Of a DNA stretch of 64,000 nt, positions 24,601 to 39,600 are shown one piece after another. A program made the translations under genes and the position numbers. The notes under the pieces were generated by a model, which was not told the DNA's origin, ran no database searches, and worked only from the letters and a program-made list of their open reading frames with translations. Every line of letters begins with the position of its first letter. The stretch's first letter is position 1. This stretch comes from Chiridota heheva (Eukaryota; Echinodermata; Holothuroidea; Apodida; Chiridotidae). The stretch spans positions 631,001-695,000 of the forward strand of contig JAIGNY010001253.1 of NCBI GenBank assembly GCA_020152595.1. The letters run 5' to 3'.

Positions 24601-27600
24601 TGGGCTAGTATTGTGATTGAAAAGATAAACCATGGGCTAGTATTGTGATTGAAAAGATAAACCATGGGCTAGTATTGTGATTGAAAAGATAAACCGTGGG
24701 CTAGTATTGTGATTAAAAAGATAAACCATGAGCTAGTATTATGATTGAAAAGATAGACCATGGGCTAGTATTGTGATTGAAAAGATAAACCATGGGCTAG
24801 TATTATGATTGAAAAGATAAACCATGGGCTAGTATTATGATTGAAAAGATAGACCATGGGCTAGTATTGTGATTGAAAAGATAAACCATGGGCTAGTATT
24901 ATGATTGAAAAGATAAACCATGGGCTAGTGTTGTGATTGAAAAGATAAACCTCTAGTCCAAACTCCTGACAAAATTCACTTTTCACAGGATATCAAACAA
25001 ACAGTATTTAAAATCCCTATTGGCACAATATCCAAACCCTGCAAGGTGCATATGAAACAAACTATTGTGTATATTTAAAGAAGACATAAAATCTATTACA
25101 ATCATTATTTCATATGATAGAGGACAAACATCTTAACCAACTGCCACAAACAGCAAGTCAGAATCGTATTCCTATCTCAAGTTATTTATGTTTGAAATCG
25201 ACACATGGGGGCTGCCATTTTGTTCAATTCTATATTGAAATATTGTGCATGATGATATCATAATGTATTTCTTTATAAATGTGATTAAAGTTTTTATTCC
25301 AAAATGATGTGACACTAAGTTTTAACAGCATGTCTTGATAATTTCATGTGTACATAATTTTTTTCTTGACCCTTACAAAAGAAAAACAATTTTTCATAAG
25401 GTAGAAAACTTGAGGTAGATTGTAAAGAATTACAAAGCATTCCAACATTCTGCTGGGCTGATGACATCATAATCTGCATGATTTTGGAATCAAAACGGCA
25501 GCTCCCATGGTACTATTAAGTAGTAGCATTAAAGTTTTTAGTAATTACAAATAATTGTGTTAGATTGCCTTCGGGACTTATGAAACACGGTGAGAAAATT
25601 TGTTATTTTCAATTCTATCACATGAAATAAGGATTATGTCGGACTTTATGTCTCCTTTAATCTGTAGTATAGAAATCTGTTAAAATCATCAAATTGTCCT
25701 GTTTAACACAATTTAACAAAAAAATAGAGAAAAATTTGTATGCACTAAATGCATGAAAATTAATTGTTTTTCATGTGTCCGTAAACTGATAGTATTGCAG
25801 GAATATACCGTATTTAGAGTCCCTGCTCTAATAAGCGCCCAATCAACATTTTTTGACTGATTATGTAATTCACTTAATAATTTGACTGATAATAATTCAT
25901 TTGATAATTTTCATCATTAATAATTAGCAATTTTATTTTGGGGCTTGTATATAAAGCATGTATGTACCCGAATACACTGTACGTGGGTGTGTATTAGTGG
26001 TGCAATTTTATTTTCTTAAGGGTATGTCTTATTTGAATAACTGGGCTTTTCCTGTCTTCTTCTCTTAACCTCACTAAGCTGGAGGCCAAAATAAAGTACA
26101 ACTTGAGTTTCTGGTTGCCAACTTAAGTGCAAACTGTAAAAATTTCTTTGCCATTTTCAGAAAATAAATTCCAAAATTCAATTCTCTCTAAAGTATCCTA
26201 TGAAAATGTGCCAACAACTTTTATCAAACTGGTTTGCACGGAAGCTCCAAATGAAATAAACAGTTTTGTACTTATTTAATTTTTATTATTAAGCTACTGG
26301 TAAGGTTTCAATTATAGAAGTGGAAAAATAGGTTTCCTATCTACCAACACAAAAATTGGAATTGAAAACTAACATATCTTGTATGTAAGCCAAATGATTA
26401 ATACTCTGAAGCCAAGAAATTAAGTCTCTTTGCATCATTTTGTCAGTTTGAAGAATCCACCCGAGATTTGAAGTACCAGGTTACGGAGAAACATCAGGAG
26501 TGTGAGAGGCTCCTTAAGGAGAACAGTGGTGAGTCAGATGCATTATCACATGACATATACCATAGCTTTAAATGTAAGACATATTCTATTAGGTGCATAG
26601 ATTTGATTTAATCTTCTTTAGATGATTTAAAAATGATTTTTCACTTGGTGAATATCAGAAAATTAGACATTTGCAAAAGATGTATTAATAGTAAAAACTT
26701 TTTTTCTGCAGTAACTTATTTCTGATATATTTCCCTGATGGAAGTATATTCAGAATTTGATGGTAGTATTTATATTTACTTTTAGTTATACCTCACCTTT
26801 CATGCTATTAATATGCAATCTGGTCACATGACCTGATTCTAACGCATGGAAGGTAAGTATAAGTCTCGTAAATATCCCACTACGCTTAGCGGGCTAAGTT
26901 TATCTTGACTTACATTTACATTGTGATAAATTTGATGGGTGATTGGAACATTGTGCCATATTTTTCATTTTATTTGACCAACTTACCTGGGTTGGTTTTC
27001 TTTAGTTTGATAAGTACATGTCAAGCATTTTCATCCCATATGATAAAAAAAAAAAATAAGATTTAGTATAACTTGAAATTTTTTTTCAAGAATTTCTTTT
27101 CAATATTGAAAACGTTTTTGAGGTTGTGTGATTTGCAAGCATTGGATATGTTAACGTGTACTGAGGTTACTGTCATTTACCATCTGAATAAATGTTTGTT
27201 TTCAAAATGCTTTAATTAGTAAAAGAAAGGAGCATAAATATGCAAACAGACGCTCTGTGACTAATGCTTCAAAGAGTTGACTTTGAGGATTTTGTAGGAC
27301 AAGGCATATGCGCATGTACTTGTACTGTGCACATATGTTCCATATTTACTGTACCTAGTTTGAGGCCTGACACCATGTACACTCTCGCTGCTTTAATTTT
27401 GTGATGTCAACTTAGCAGCGCGTAAACCACTGTCCGAGGAGATTATCCTAGAACTTTGTTGAAAATGCCACCTTCACCGTCATGCAACTTTTCCATGATA
27501 AAGAATCAAAATTGACTCTCTTGAACCATTAGGCGCAGAGAGTCCATTTGCGAATTTACGCTTCTTGGTAAAAGCAATTAAACCAAATTTCAATAGATCA

Positions 27601-30600
27601 ATAGAAGACAAACAATTGCAAGAAAGTGAGTGTGTGACATCACTCATCGTCTAAAGTAGACTTTCTGTGCCAGTCGTTTTCAAGTAAACTTTATTTTTCA
27701 ACTTTGATTTCTTCTGAAGGGAAGAAAATATCAATCTAGTCTCTTCACATTTCTTTATTTTCTTTTTTTCATACAAAATGGACATGTCTGACCATTGCAG
27801 GACATGTCTGACCATTGCAGGACATGTCTGACCATTGCAGGACATGTCTGACCATTGCAGGACATGTCTGACCATTGCAGGACATGTCTGACCATTGCAG
27901 GACATGTCTGACCATTGCAGGACATGTCTGACCATTGCAGGACATGTCTGACCATTGCAGGACATGTCTGACCATTGCAGGACATGTCTGACCATTGCAG
28001 GACATGTCTGACCATTGCAGGACATGTCTGACCATTGCAGGACATGTCTGACCATTGCAGGACATGTCTAACCATTGCAGGACATATATAATCATTGCAG
28101 AACATGTCTGACCATTACAGGACGTGTCTGACCATTGCAGGACATGTCTGACCATTGCAGGACATTTTCAACTTTAATTTCTTCTGAAGGAAAGAAGATA
28201 TTAATCTAGTCTCTTCACATTTCTTTATTTTCTTTTTTTCATACAAAATGGACATGTCTGACCATTGCAGGACATGTCTGACCATTGCAGGACATGTCTG
28301 ACCATTGCAGGACATGTCTGACCATTGCAGGACATGTCTGACCATTGCAGGACATGTCTAACCATTGCAGGACATATATAATCATTGCAGAACATGTCTG
28401 ACCATTACAGGACATGTCTGACCATTGCAGGACATGTCTGACCATTGCAGGACATGTCTGACCATTGCAGGAAATGTCTAACCATTGCAGGACATGTCTG
28501 ACCATTGCAGGACATGTCTGACCATTGCAGGACATGTCTGACTATTGCAAGACATGTCTGACCATTGCAGAACATATCTAACCATTGCAGGACATGTCTG
28601 ACCATTACAGGACATGTCTGACCATTACAGGACATGTCTGGCCATTACAGGACATGTCTGACCATTACAGGACGTCTGACCATTACAGGACATGTCTGAC
28701 CATTGCAGCAATGATTTATTGATCAATTTACTTTGAAACGTTTTGTATATCTTTCCTTTACATAGAACTGAAACGACAGCTGGATAGTTATTCTGTATCT
28801 GTACAAGAGAGCAGGGAGGAGCTAGATAGAAGTGACAGACAAAACGCTCACCTTTTAGCTAAAATCAAGGTATGCATGACAGATTTTATCACATAGTACA
28901 AATGACTGAAAACTAAAACCATCCGCGCATTAGGCTCATAGGGCCGGTGCTTATTCCCTGATTTTCATGGCGCAAATGGATGAGAGTACATAACTCCCCC
29001 TGGACAGGACACCAGTCCATCGAAGATTAACTCCCAAGCAGTGCTGATACTTATTTTACAGCTGAGTGGACTTGAGCAAGTAGAGTAAGATGCCTTGCTC
29101 AAGGACACAATGCAACGCTCATGATGGAATCGAAACTGGTACCTTTTGCATACGAGTATGACCCCTTAACCACTGCACCAATCAAATGACTGAAATCAGA
29201 CTAGAAATGACATAGCAATTTCTCATTCCTGAAAGGTTTGTATTTTAATAAAATAATTTGTTGAGTTTTGTGATTTACAACCATTAGATATGTCAAGGAA
29301 GTTTTTTTGTAAACAGCTGGAATCTTGTAAAGTAACTGATTTAAAAAAATTGAATAATGATATATGCTTAGTAACTGGGATTATTATGTACCATTTAAAA
29401 AATTGAATAATGATATATGGTTAGTAACTGGGATTAACATGTACCATCTAAAAAATTGAATAATTGATATATGAATAGTAACTGGGATTAACAAGTACCA
29501 TCTACAGAAATTGAATAATATGTATGGTTAGTAACTGGGATTAACTAGTACCATCTAAAAAATTGAATAATGATATATGAATAGTAACTGGGATTAACAA
29601 GTACCATTAAAAATTTGAATAATGATATGTGGTTAGTAACTGGGATTGACAAGTACCATTGAAAAAATTGATTAATGATATATGGTTAGTAACTGGGATT
29701 ATTAAGTAACATTTAGAAAATTGAATAATGATATATGAATAATAACAAGTACTATCTAAAAACATATAATGATATATGGTTAGTGACTGGGATTAACAAG
29801 TACCATCTAATAAATTGAATAATGATATATGGTTAGTAACTGATTAATATGTACTATCTAAAAACATTGAATAATGATATATGTTTAGTGACTGGGATGA
29901 ACAAGTACCATTTAAAAATTGAATAATGATATATGCTTAGTAACTGGGATTAACAAGTACCATCTAAACAAAATGAATAATGATATATGGTTAGTAAGTG
30001 GGATTTAGTACCATCTAAAAAACTTGAATAATGATATATGGTTAGTAACTGGGATTAACAAGTACCATCTAAAAACTTGAATAATGATATATGGTTAGTA
30101 ACTGGGATTACCATGTACCATCTAAAAAATTGAATAATGATATATGGTTAGTAAAAGGAAAATTGAAATAATTTGAAATTAATACAATAATAATTGCCAT
30201 TAAAGCTTTATGGACAGGTACAAAAATTTTACCACCAAAAAGAGCATTAAATTTGAATTTTGAAAACAGCATGCATAGTTTCAAGTTATGAATAATCAAA
30301 AATTTGAAAATTGTTTAAAATTTTGAAAACATTGTGGTATATGAACAGAAAAACACCTGAAAGTCGCTTTTGTTTTTTAATATTTCTTCCCTTAAAAATT
30401 CAGACCTTGAAAATGTTCAAAATCTGTTCTCCAGCTTGAGGTTGGTTGGGGTATTGTAAAGATCATGTCCTCTTCATCAAAATTATCTTCCCTTTTTTCA
30501 AAGAGAAATTGCGGAGGGCTAAAAAACAATGGATTTACATAAGAAAATATTGACTGTCCCATTCATTTATCACATAAGTAACACAAAAATTTGTATATTT

Positions 30601-33600
30601 GCCCATAGTTGAACAAAGTTCTTCATTAAGCTGTAAAATGGCCAATTTTTAACCGATTTTGATGTTTTTTTTTATTATTTGCTATTTTCATGGTTTATAG
30701 TAGTTTACAACGCCATTTTGTCCGGTGAGAATAATCGTCTGCTGTACACTTATTTAGACTTACAAACGCTTGCTTGTAAGATAATTGTTGTGAGATAATT
30801 GTGCCGAATTCTTGCTGTGCCATTGGTTGCACTAATAGACGTGTGCCGGGAAATAAAAAGAGGCTTTCTCGATTTCCATCTGATCCTGTTTGACGCTCGA
30901 AGTGGGTTTCTGCTGTACGACGCAACGTCTTTCAACCTTCGGTATAGGATTTGCAGTGAGCACTTTATGCATGTTATGTAGGCTTTATCTGCATATAACG
31001 AACAATCAGATGGCGTTCACGTAAAAGTTACTCTTTGTATACCCGGTGAATATATAAAACATTAGGAAAATATGAAGTAAAATTGCCGCCGCGAACAAAA
31101 ACAATTAAATTCGCTGAACTGGTACTGGTAGGTTAGCATGCAGTATGTTTGTTGTACGTGTGTTGTGACTGAGCTGTGTGATAAGTGAAACGCAATGACG
31201 CTTGCCCGGCAAAATGGCTTCCAGATGAGTTAGAGTCACGTGATGAAGTCCCACTGTTAAACTCAAGTTGTTGCTACCAGTGCACAGACTTCGAAAGTGG
31301 AGGTGATATGTTACTTTTACATGTTTGAAATCACTATCACCTGCACAGAACAAGATACTGTACCAGAATAATTTCTTCACAATTTTGTTTTCCTATTCTC
31401 TATCATCCAGTACATGTTTAGCCATAAACCTTATCCCACAAAAGCAGTTGTTCTATAAATCATAAAAATATGACAAGTTTGCCGGACTATTTCTATTACT
31501 TTTTTTTAAATTTAAACCTTCCTCCATAATGAATAATTTAGTGACTGAATCGGTATCGAATTATCATTTATCAGTAATAGCAATTCTGAATTTGAATAAA
31601 CTGTAATATGCAAACAAAGTTTTTCAGCTCAAAAAAATTGAGTAATGGCTTCTAAAGATGATATGCCTATATGAACTGATAATGCTTAATCTTTTGTGAA
31701 GATCTGTGATATTCATTTTTGCTATTGAAGGTATGTAAATATGTACAGGAAACGTGTGAAAATATATCAAAATCCTTGTAAATAGTGACAAAATCCATCA
31801 AAATTGGTCAATTATTGACCACTTTATGTTTTTTCATGAATTACCAAATCTTATTATGCAACTTTTGTATGCAAATTTGGAATGTGTTAATGACCTATTT
31901 CATTATGTACATCCATTGTTTTTAAATCCTCCACCACACCAAGGGAAGTTTCTAGGAGATTTGGTCTTTTATTCATAGCAATCAACAGGCCTTTGGAACA
32001 TTTTTATATTTTTAAAGGAATTAAGGAAAGAAGTTTAAAGAAATGCATGAAGAGTCTAGAATATCTTCCAATCCTTTAAAATATCCTCAAACTTAAAGCA
32101 GCCATAATTTCAGAAACTGAATATGCCATCTGCAACTTTTTAATTCTGCTTTACTCTTACATGTATAGTTGTTTTAATGTGAAATAAAATAGAAAATTGT
32201 GGTAGCTACCCATAGATCGCTGAATAAATGATTCTCTACCCTTCATAATAGGAGCTTGAGGTGGACCTTGCCCGAATTGGTAAAACAGCAGAGAGAGCCG
32301 CAAATGAGGTCAGTCATGTTTATAGTCAATAAGCGATTTGTATTGTGTATAATCAATAAGCATGTATGTTTTATTTGTTGTCATATTATTGCATTTGTTA
32401 TACTTCCTAATTGGTCCACTCCCACACCTTTGCAATGAACAACTCGCTGGCAAATTGGAACAAATTATAACAGTGCACTACAATGCAATTGTCGCGTCTT
32501 GTATCAAACGTGCATTTTACAAATGTAAGGTTGGCTCTGAACTTTGTATTTCGTCTGATTTTTTCTCAGCATGAGTTCTCAGACATTGAACTGGAGGAGA
32601 CGAAGAAGCAGCGAGACCAGTGGAAAGAGGTAGCGACAACCATGGAGAAAGACCTCAACAAACTCAGGTCAGCAATATCAAACTTAAAAATGTTTTTCTA
32701 TAAATTTTGCATGTATGGCAAGATGCATGGTGAAGTCATTTATATCCATTAAAGCAATTCAATGTTGAATTTCATATACTCTTTTGTTAATTTCATTTTC
32801 TGTTTTAGAAAGAAATTTGTTGAGATGAAAAAGAACTACCAGAAAACGGTGGAACAGACAACGGAACAACTGCAAGTGATAACCCAACTTCAATCACTGC
32901 AAAGTGAAACCCAAACAAGTAGGTATCACCTGACTACAGTGACAACAAACTAGAATACCCGCAAACATAGTGTTGCAATCTAAGTATCACCTGACTACAG
33001 TGACTACAAACTAGAATACCCGCAAACATAGTGTTGCAAACTAAGTATTCCTTCTTCACGTTATAATATTGTCAAATATTATCTCAGTGTTGTAGCATGC
33101 AAAATCTTAGGTAAGTGTGTAAATTCAAACATTGAAAAACATCAGTGTTACATAACATAACATAACATAACAAGATTACGGGCTAAGAAAGGTTAGTTAC
33201 TGTACCCCATAAAAAGCCCAAACTAACACCACCACCACCAAAAAAAAAGAAAAAAGAATCAATCAATCAATCAATCAAATGTAAATCAATCAATCAATCA
33301 GCATTCTTGTAAAGCACCGGTTTCCACCATAAATGATGCTCAGGGTGCTTTGCATAAAAACAACTAACACAGTTAAATGTTTTTAAAAGAGTTCAGGTAC
33401 AATCAGCTTAAATGAGCAATAGTTGTGTATGTACTCAAAACTTAAGTGAGTCAAGTTGACACGATTAGCAATTTGGCCTGATATTTCATTTTATTAAATC
33501 ATTTTTAATGTTTTAAGGAAGTTCAAAAGGATTAAAGAAGTTTATGATGCTATTGTGGTCAGATTCAGAAGTCATAAGTTTGATCTCTTTTGGTTTAGAC

Positions 33601-36600
33601 TTCATATTTTGCAACAGCATAATTGCATTAATAGACCAAACTGATAATCGCAGTGTAAGTTTGTATAGCGATGTATCACTCAGTATTGCAAGTAGTAGTG
33701 CATATGTACAGCATATAGTGCACACTGAGTGAGATGTTTATATCACTATAGGAGTGAGGTGTGGTAGCCCAGTGGTAATGTCTCTGACTCATACTTCAAG
33801 GGGAGGCTACTGGGTTAGATTCCCAGGTACCTGTGTTGTGTTCTTTAGCAAGATACTTCATTTCCGATTGCAGTCCATTTATATGGGAAATTAGTACCAG
33901 CTTGATGGGAAGTTAGCCTGCAATGGATTGGTATTCCGTCAAGTATAGCTCACTGCTTGTACTAAGGGAACAGGGGATACCCACCAGCCCAAATGACTAA
34001 TATGTATCCTTTCAATATCAATTGTCTACTGCTCACTGCTTGTGCTAAGGTAACAGGGGATACTCACCAGCCCAAATGACCAATATGTATCCTTTCAATA
34101 TCAATTGTCTACTGCTCACTGCTTGTGCTAAGGTAACAGGGGATACCCACCGGCCCAAATGACCAATATGTATCCTTTCAATATCAATTGTCCACTGCTC
34201 ACTGCTTGTACTAAGGTAACAGGGGATACTCACCAGCCCAAATGACCAATATGTATCCTTTCAATATCAATTGTCTACTGCTCACTGCTTGTGCTAAGGT
34301 AACAGGGGATACCCACCGGCCCAAATGACTAATATGTATCCTTTCAACATCAATTGTCTACTGCTCACTGCTTGTACTAAGGTAACAGGGGATACCCACC
34401 GGCCCAAATGACCAATATGTATCCTTTCAATATCAATTGTCTACTGCTCACTGCTTGTACTAAGGTAACAGGGGATACTCACCAGCCCAAATGACCAATA
34501 TGTATCCTTTCAATATCAATTGTCTATTGCTCACTGCTTGTACTAAGGTAACAGGGGATACTCACCAGCCCAAATGACTAATATGTATCCTTTCAATATC
34601 AATTGTCTACTGCTCACTGCTTGTGCTAAGGTAACAGGGGATACCCACCGGCCCAAATGACCAATATGTATCCTTTCAATATCAATTGTCTACTGCTCAC
34701 TGCTTGTGCTAAGGTAACAGGGGATACCCACCGGCCCAAATGACCAATATGTATCCTTTCAATATCAATTGTCCACTGCTCACTGCTTGTACTAAGGTAA
34801 CAGGGGATACCCACCAGCCCAAATGACTAATATGTATCCTTTCAACATCAATTGTCTACTGCTCACTGCTTGTACTAAGGTAACAGGGGATACCCACCGG
34901 CCCAAATGACCAATATGTATCCTTTCAATATCAATTGTCTACTGCTCACTGCTTGTACTAAGGTAACAGGGGATACCCACCAGCCCAAATGACCAATATG
35001 TATCCTTTCAATATCAATTGTCTACTGCTCACTGCTTGTGCTAAGGTAACAGGGGATACCCACCGGCCTAAATGACCAATATGTATCCTTTCAATATCAA
35101 TTGTCTACTGCTCACTGCTTGTACTAAGGTAACAGGGGATACCCACCGGCCCAAATGACCAATATGTATCCTTTCAACATCAATTGTCTACTGCTCACTG
35201 CTTGTACTAAGGTAACAGGGGATACCCACCAGCCCAAATGACCAATATGTATCCTTTCAATATCAATTGTCTACTGCTCACTGCTTGTGCTAAGGTAACA
35301 GGGGATACCCACCGGCCTAAATGACTAATATGTATCCTTTCAATATCAATTGTCTACTGCTCACTGCTTGTGCTAAGGTAATAGGGGATACCCACCGGCC
35401 CAAATGACCAATATGTATCCTTTCAACATCAATTGTCTACTGCTCACTGCTTGTACTAAGGTAACAGATACCCACCAGCCCAAATGGATACCACTTGTGC
35501 ATGCCCAAATGACCAATATGTATCCTTTCAAATGACCTGTTTGTGCTAAGGTAACAGGGGATACCCAATATGTATCCTTTCAATATCAATTGTCTACTGC
35601 TCACTGCTTGTACTAAGGGAACAGGGGATACCCACCGCCCAAATGACCAATATGTATCCTTTCAATATCAATTGTCTACTGCTCACTGCTTGTGCTAAGG
35701 TAACAGGGGATACCCACCGCCCAAATGACCAATATGTATCCTTTCAATATCAACATCAATTGCCCAAATCTACTGCTCACTGCTTGTGCTATATGGATCT
35801 TTTCAATATCAATTGTCTACTGCTCACTGCTTGTGCTAACAGGATACCCACCGCCTAAATGACCAATATGTATCCTTTCAATATCAATTGTCCACTGCTC
35901 ACTGCTTGTACTAAGGAACAGGGGATACCCACCAGCTCAAACTGGTAACTAAGGGAACAGGGGATACCCACCGCCCAAATGACCAATATGTATCCTTTCA
36001 ATATCAATTGTCCACTGCTCACTGCTTGTACTAAGGTAACAGGGATACCCACCGCCCAAATGACCAATATGTATCCTTTCAATATCAATTGTCCACTGCT
36101 CACTGCTTGTGCTAAGGTAACAGGGATACCCACCGCCCAAATGACCAATATGTATCCTTTCAATATCAATTGTCTACTGCTCACTGCTTGTGCTAAGGTA
36201 ACAGGGGATACTCACCAGCCCAAATGACCAATATGTATCCAATTGTCTTTCAATATCAATTGTCTACTGCTCACTGCTTGTACTAAGGTAACAGGGGATA
36301 CCCACCAGCCCAAATGACCAATATGTATCCTTTCAATATCAATTGTCTACTGCTCACTGCTTGTACTAAGGTAACAGGGATACCCACCAGCCCAAATGAC
36401 CAATATGTATCCTTTCAACATCAATTGTCTACTGCTCACTGCTTGTACTAAGGTAACAGGGATACCCACCAGCCCAAATGACCAATATGTATCCTTTCAA
36501 TATCAATTGTCTACTGCTCACTGCTTGTGCTAAGGTAACAGGGGCCCAAATGACCAATATGTATCCTTTCAATATCAATTGTCTACTGCTCACTGCTTGT

Positions 36601-39600
36601 GCTAAGGTAAAATACCCACCAGCCAAAATGACCAAATGTATCCTTTCAACATCAATTGTCTATGTATCCTTTCAATATCAATTGTCTACTGCTCACTGCT
36701 TGTACTAAAGGTAACAGGGATACCCACCAGCCCAAAATGACCAATATGTATCCTTTCAATATCAATTGTCTACTGCTCACTGCTTGTGCTAAGGTAACAG
36801 GGGATACCCACCAGCCCAAATGACCAATATGTATCCTTTCAATATCAATTGTCTACTGCTCACTGCTTGTGCTAAGGTAACAGGGGATACCCACCGGCCC
36901 AAATGACTAATATGTATCCTTTCAACATCAATTGTCTACTGCTCACTGCTTGTGCTAAGGTAACAGGGATACCCACCGCCCAAATGACCAATATGTATCC
37001 TTTCAATATCAATTGTCTACTGCTCACTGCTTGTACTAAGGTAACAGGGGATACCCACCGGCCCAAATGACCAATATGTATCCTTTCAATATCAATTGTC
37101 TACTGCTCACTGCTTGTGCTAAGGTAACAGGGGATACCCACTCGCCCAAATGACCAATATGTATCCTTTCAATATCAATTGTCCACTGCTCACTGTTTGT
37201 GCTAATGACCAATATGTAACACTGCTCACTGGGATACCCACGGCCCAAATGACCAATATGTATCCTTTCAATATCAATTGTCCACTGCTCACTGCTTGTA
37301 CTAAGGTAACAGGGGATACCCACCGGCCCAAATGACCAATATGTATCCTTTCAATATCAATTGTCTACTGCTCACTGCTTGTACTAAGGTAACAGGGGAT
37401 ACCCACCAGCCCAAATGACCAATATGTATCCTTTCAATATCAATTGTCTACTGCTCACTGCTTGTACTAAGGTAACAGGGGATACCCATCGGCCCAAATG
37501 ACCAATATGTATCCTTTCAATATCAATTGTCTACTGCTCACTGCTTGTACTAAGGTAATAACAGGGGATACCCACCAGCCCAAATGACCAATATGTATCC
37601 TTTCAATATCAATTGTCTACTGCTCACTGCTTGTGCTAGATAACAGGATACCCACCCGCCCAAATGACCAATATGTATCCTTTCAATATCAATTGTCTAC
37701 TGCTCACTGCTTGTACTAAGGTAACAGGGATACCCACCGCCCAAATGACCAATATGTATCCTTTCAATATCAATTGTCTACTGCTCACTGCTTGTACTAA
37801 GATAACAGGGGATACCCACCAGCCCAAATGACCAATATGTATCCTTTCAATATCAATTGTCTACTGCTCACTGCTTGTACTAAGGTAACAGGGGATACCC
37901 ACCAGCCTAAATGACCAATATGTATCCTTTCAATATCAATTGTCTACTGCTCACTGCTTGTACTAGATAACAGGGGATACCCACCGGCCCAAATGACCAA
38001 TATGTATCCTTTCAATATCAATTGTCTACTGCTCACTGCTTGTACTAAGGTAACAGGGGATACCCACCAGCCCAAATGACCAATATGTATCCTTTCAATA
38101 TCAATTGTCTACTGCTCACTGCTTGTACTAGATAACAGGGGATACCCACCGGCCCAAATGACCAATATGTATCCTTTCAATATCAATTGTCTACTGCTCA
38201 CTGCTTGTACTAAGGTAACAGGGGATACCCACCGACCCAAATGACTAATACATATCCTTTCAATATCAATTGTCTACTGCTCACTGCTTGCACTAAGGTA
38301 ACAGGATGGATACCCACCAGCCCAAATGACCAATATGCATCCTTTCAATATCAATTGTCTACTGCTCACTGCTTGTACTAAGGTAACAGGGATACCCACC
38401 AGCCTAAATGACCAATATGTATCCTTTCAATATCAATTGTCTACTGCTCACTGCTTGTGCTAAGGTAACAGGGGATACCCACCGGCCCAAATGACTAATA
38501 CATATCCTTTCAATATCAATTGTCTACTGCTCACTGCTTGTGCTAAGGTAACAGGGGATACCCACCGGCCCAAATGACCAATATGTATCCTTTCAGCATC
38601 AATTGTCTACTGCTCACTGCTTGTACTAAGGTAACAGGGGATACCCACCAGCCCAAATGACCAATATGCATCCTTTCAATATCAATTGTCTACTGCTCAC
38701 TGCTTGTACTAAGGTAACAGGGGATACCCACCAGCCTAAATGACCAATATGTATCCTTTCAATATCAATTGTCTACTGCTCACTGCTTGTGCTAAGGTAA
38801 CAGGGGATACCCACCGGCCCAAATGACCAATATGTATCCTTTCAATATCAATTGTCTACTGCTCACTGCTTGTGCTAAGGTAACAGGGGATACCCACCAG
38901 CCTAAATGACCAATATGTATCCTTTCAACATCAATTGTCTACTGCTCACTGCTTGTACTAAGGTAACAGGGGATACCCACCAGCCCAAATGACCAATATG
39001 TATCCTTTCAATATCAATTGTCCACTGCTCACTGCTTGTGCTAAGGTAACAGGGGATACCCACCAGCCTAAATGACCAATATGTATCCTTTCAACATCAA
39101 TTGTCTACTGCTCACTGCTTGTACTAAGGTAACAGGGATACTCACCAGCCCAAATGACTAATGTGTCCCCTTTCAATATCAATTGTTTACTGCTCACTGC
39201 TTGCACTAAGGTAACAGGGGATACCCACCAGCCCAAATGACTAATACATATCCTTTCAATATCAATTGTCTACTGCTCACTGCTTGTACTAGATAACAGG
39301 GGATACCCACCAGCCCAAATGACTAATACATATCCTTTCAATATCAATTGTCTACTGCTCACTGCTTGTATTTAGGTAACAGGGGATACCCACCAGCCCA
39401 AATGACTAATACATATCCTTTCAATATCAATTGTCTACTGCTCACTGCTTGTACTAGATAACAGGGGATACCCACCAGCCCAAATGACTAATACATATCC
39501 TTTCAATATCAATTGTCTCTCATTATGTTTCTCGTTTGAATATATTCTCTTTATCATAATTTTCCTTCTAGTACTAAAGACTCAAGAAAATGCCCATGTA

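Noticed and set aside
27651..28635. Long Cys/Trp/Met-rich open frames on the - strand, and resemblance to a CRISPR array
   Set aside because: The frames are the 20-bp satellite read in all phases. There are no unique spacers between repeats and the context is eukaryotic intron, so not CRISPR.
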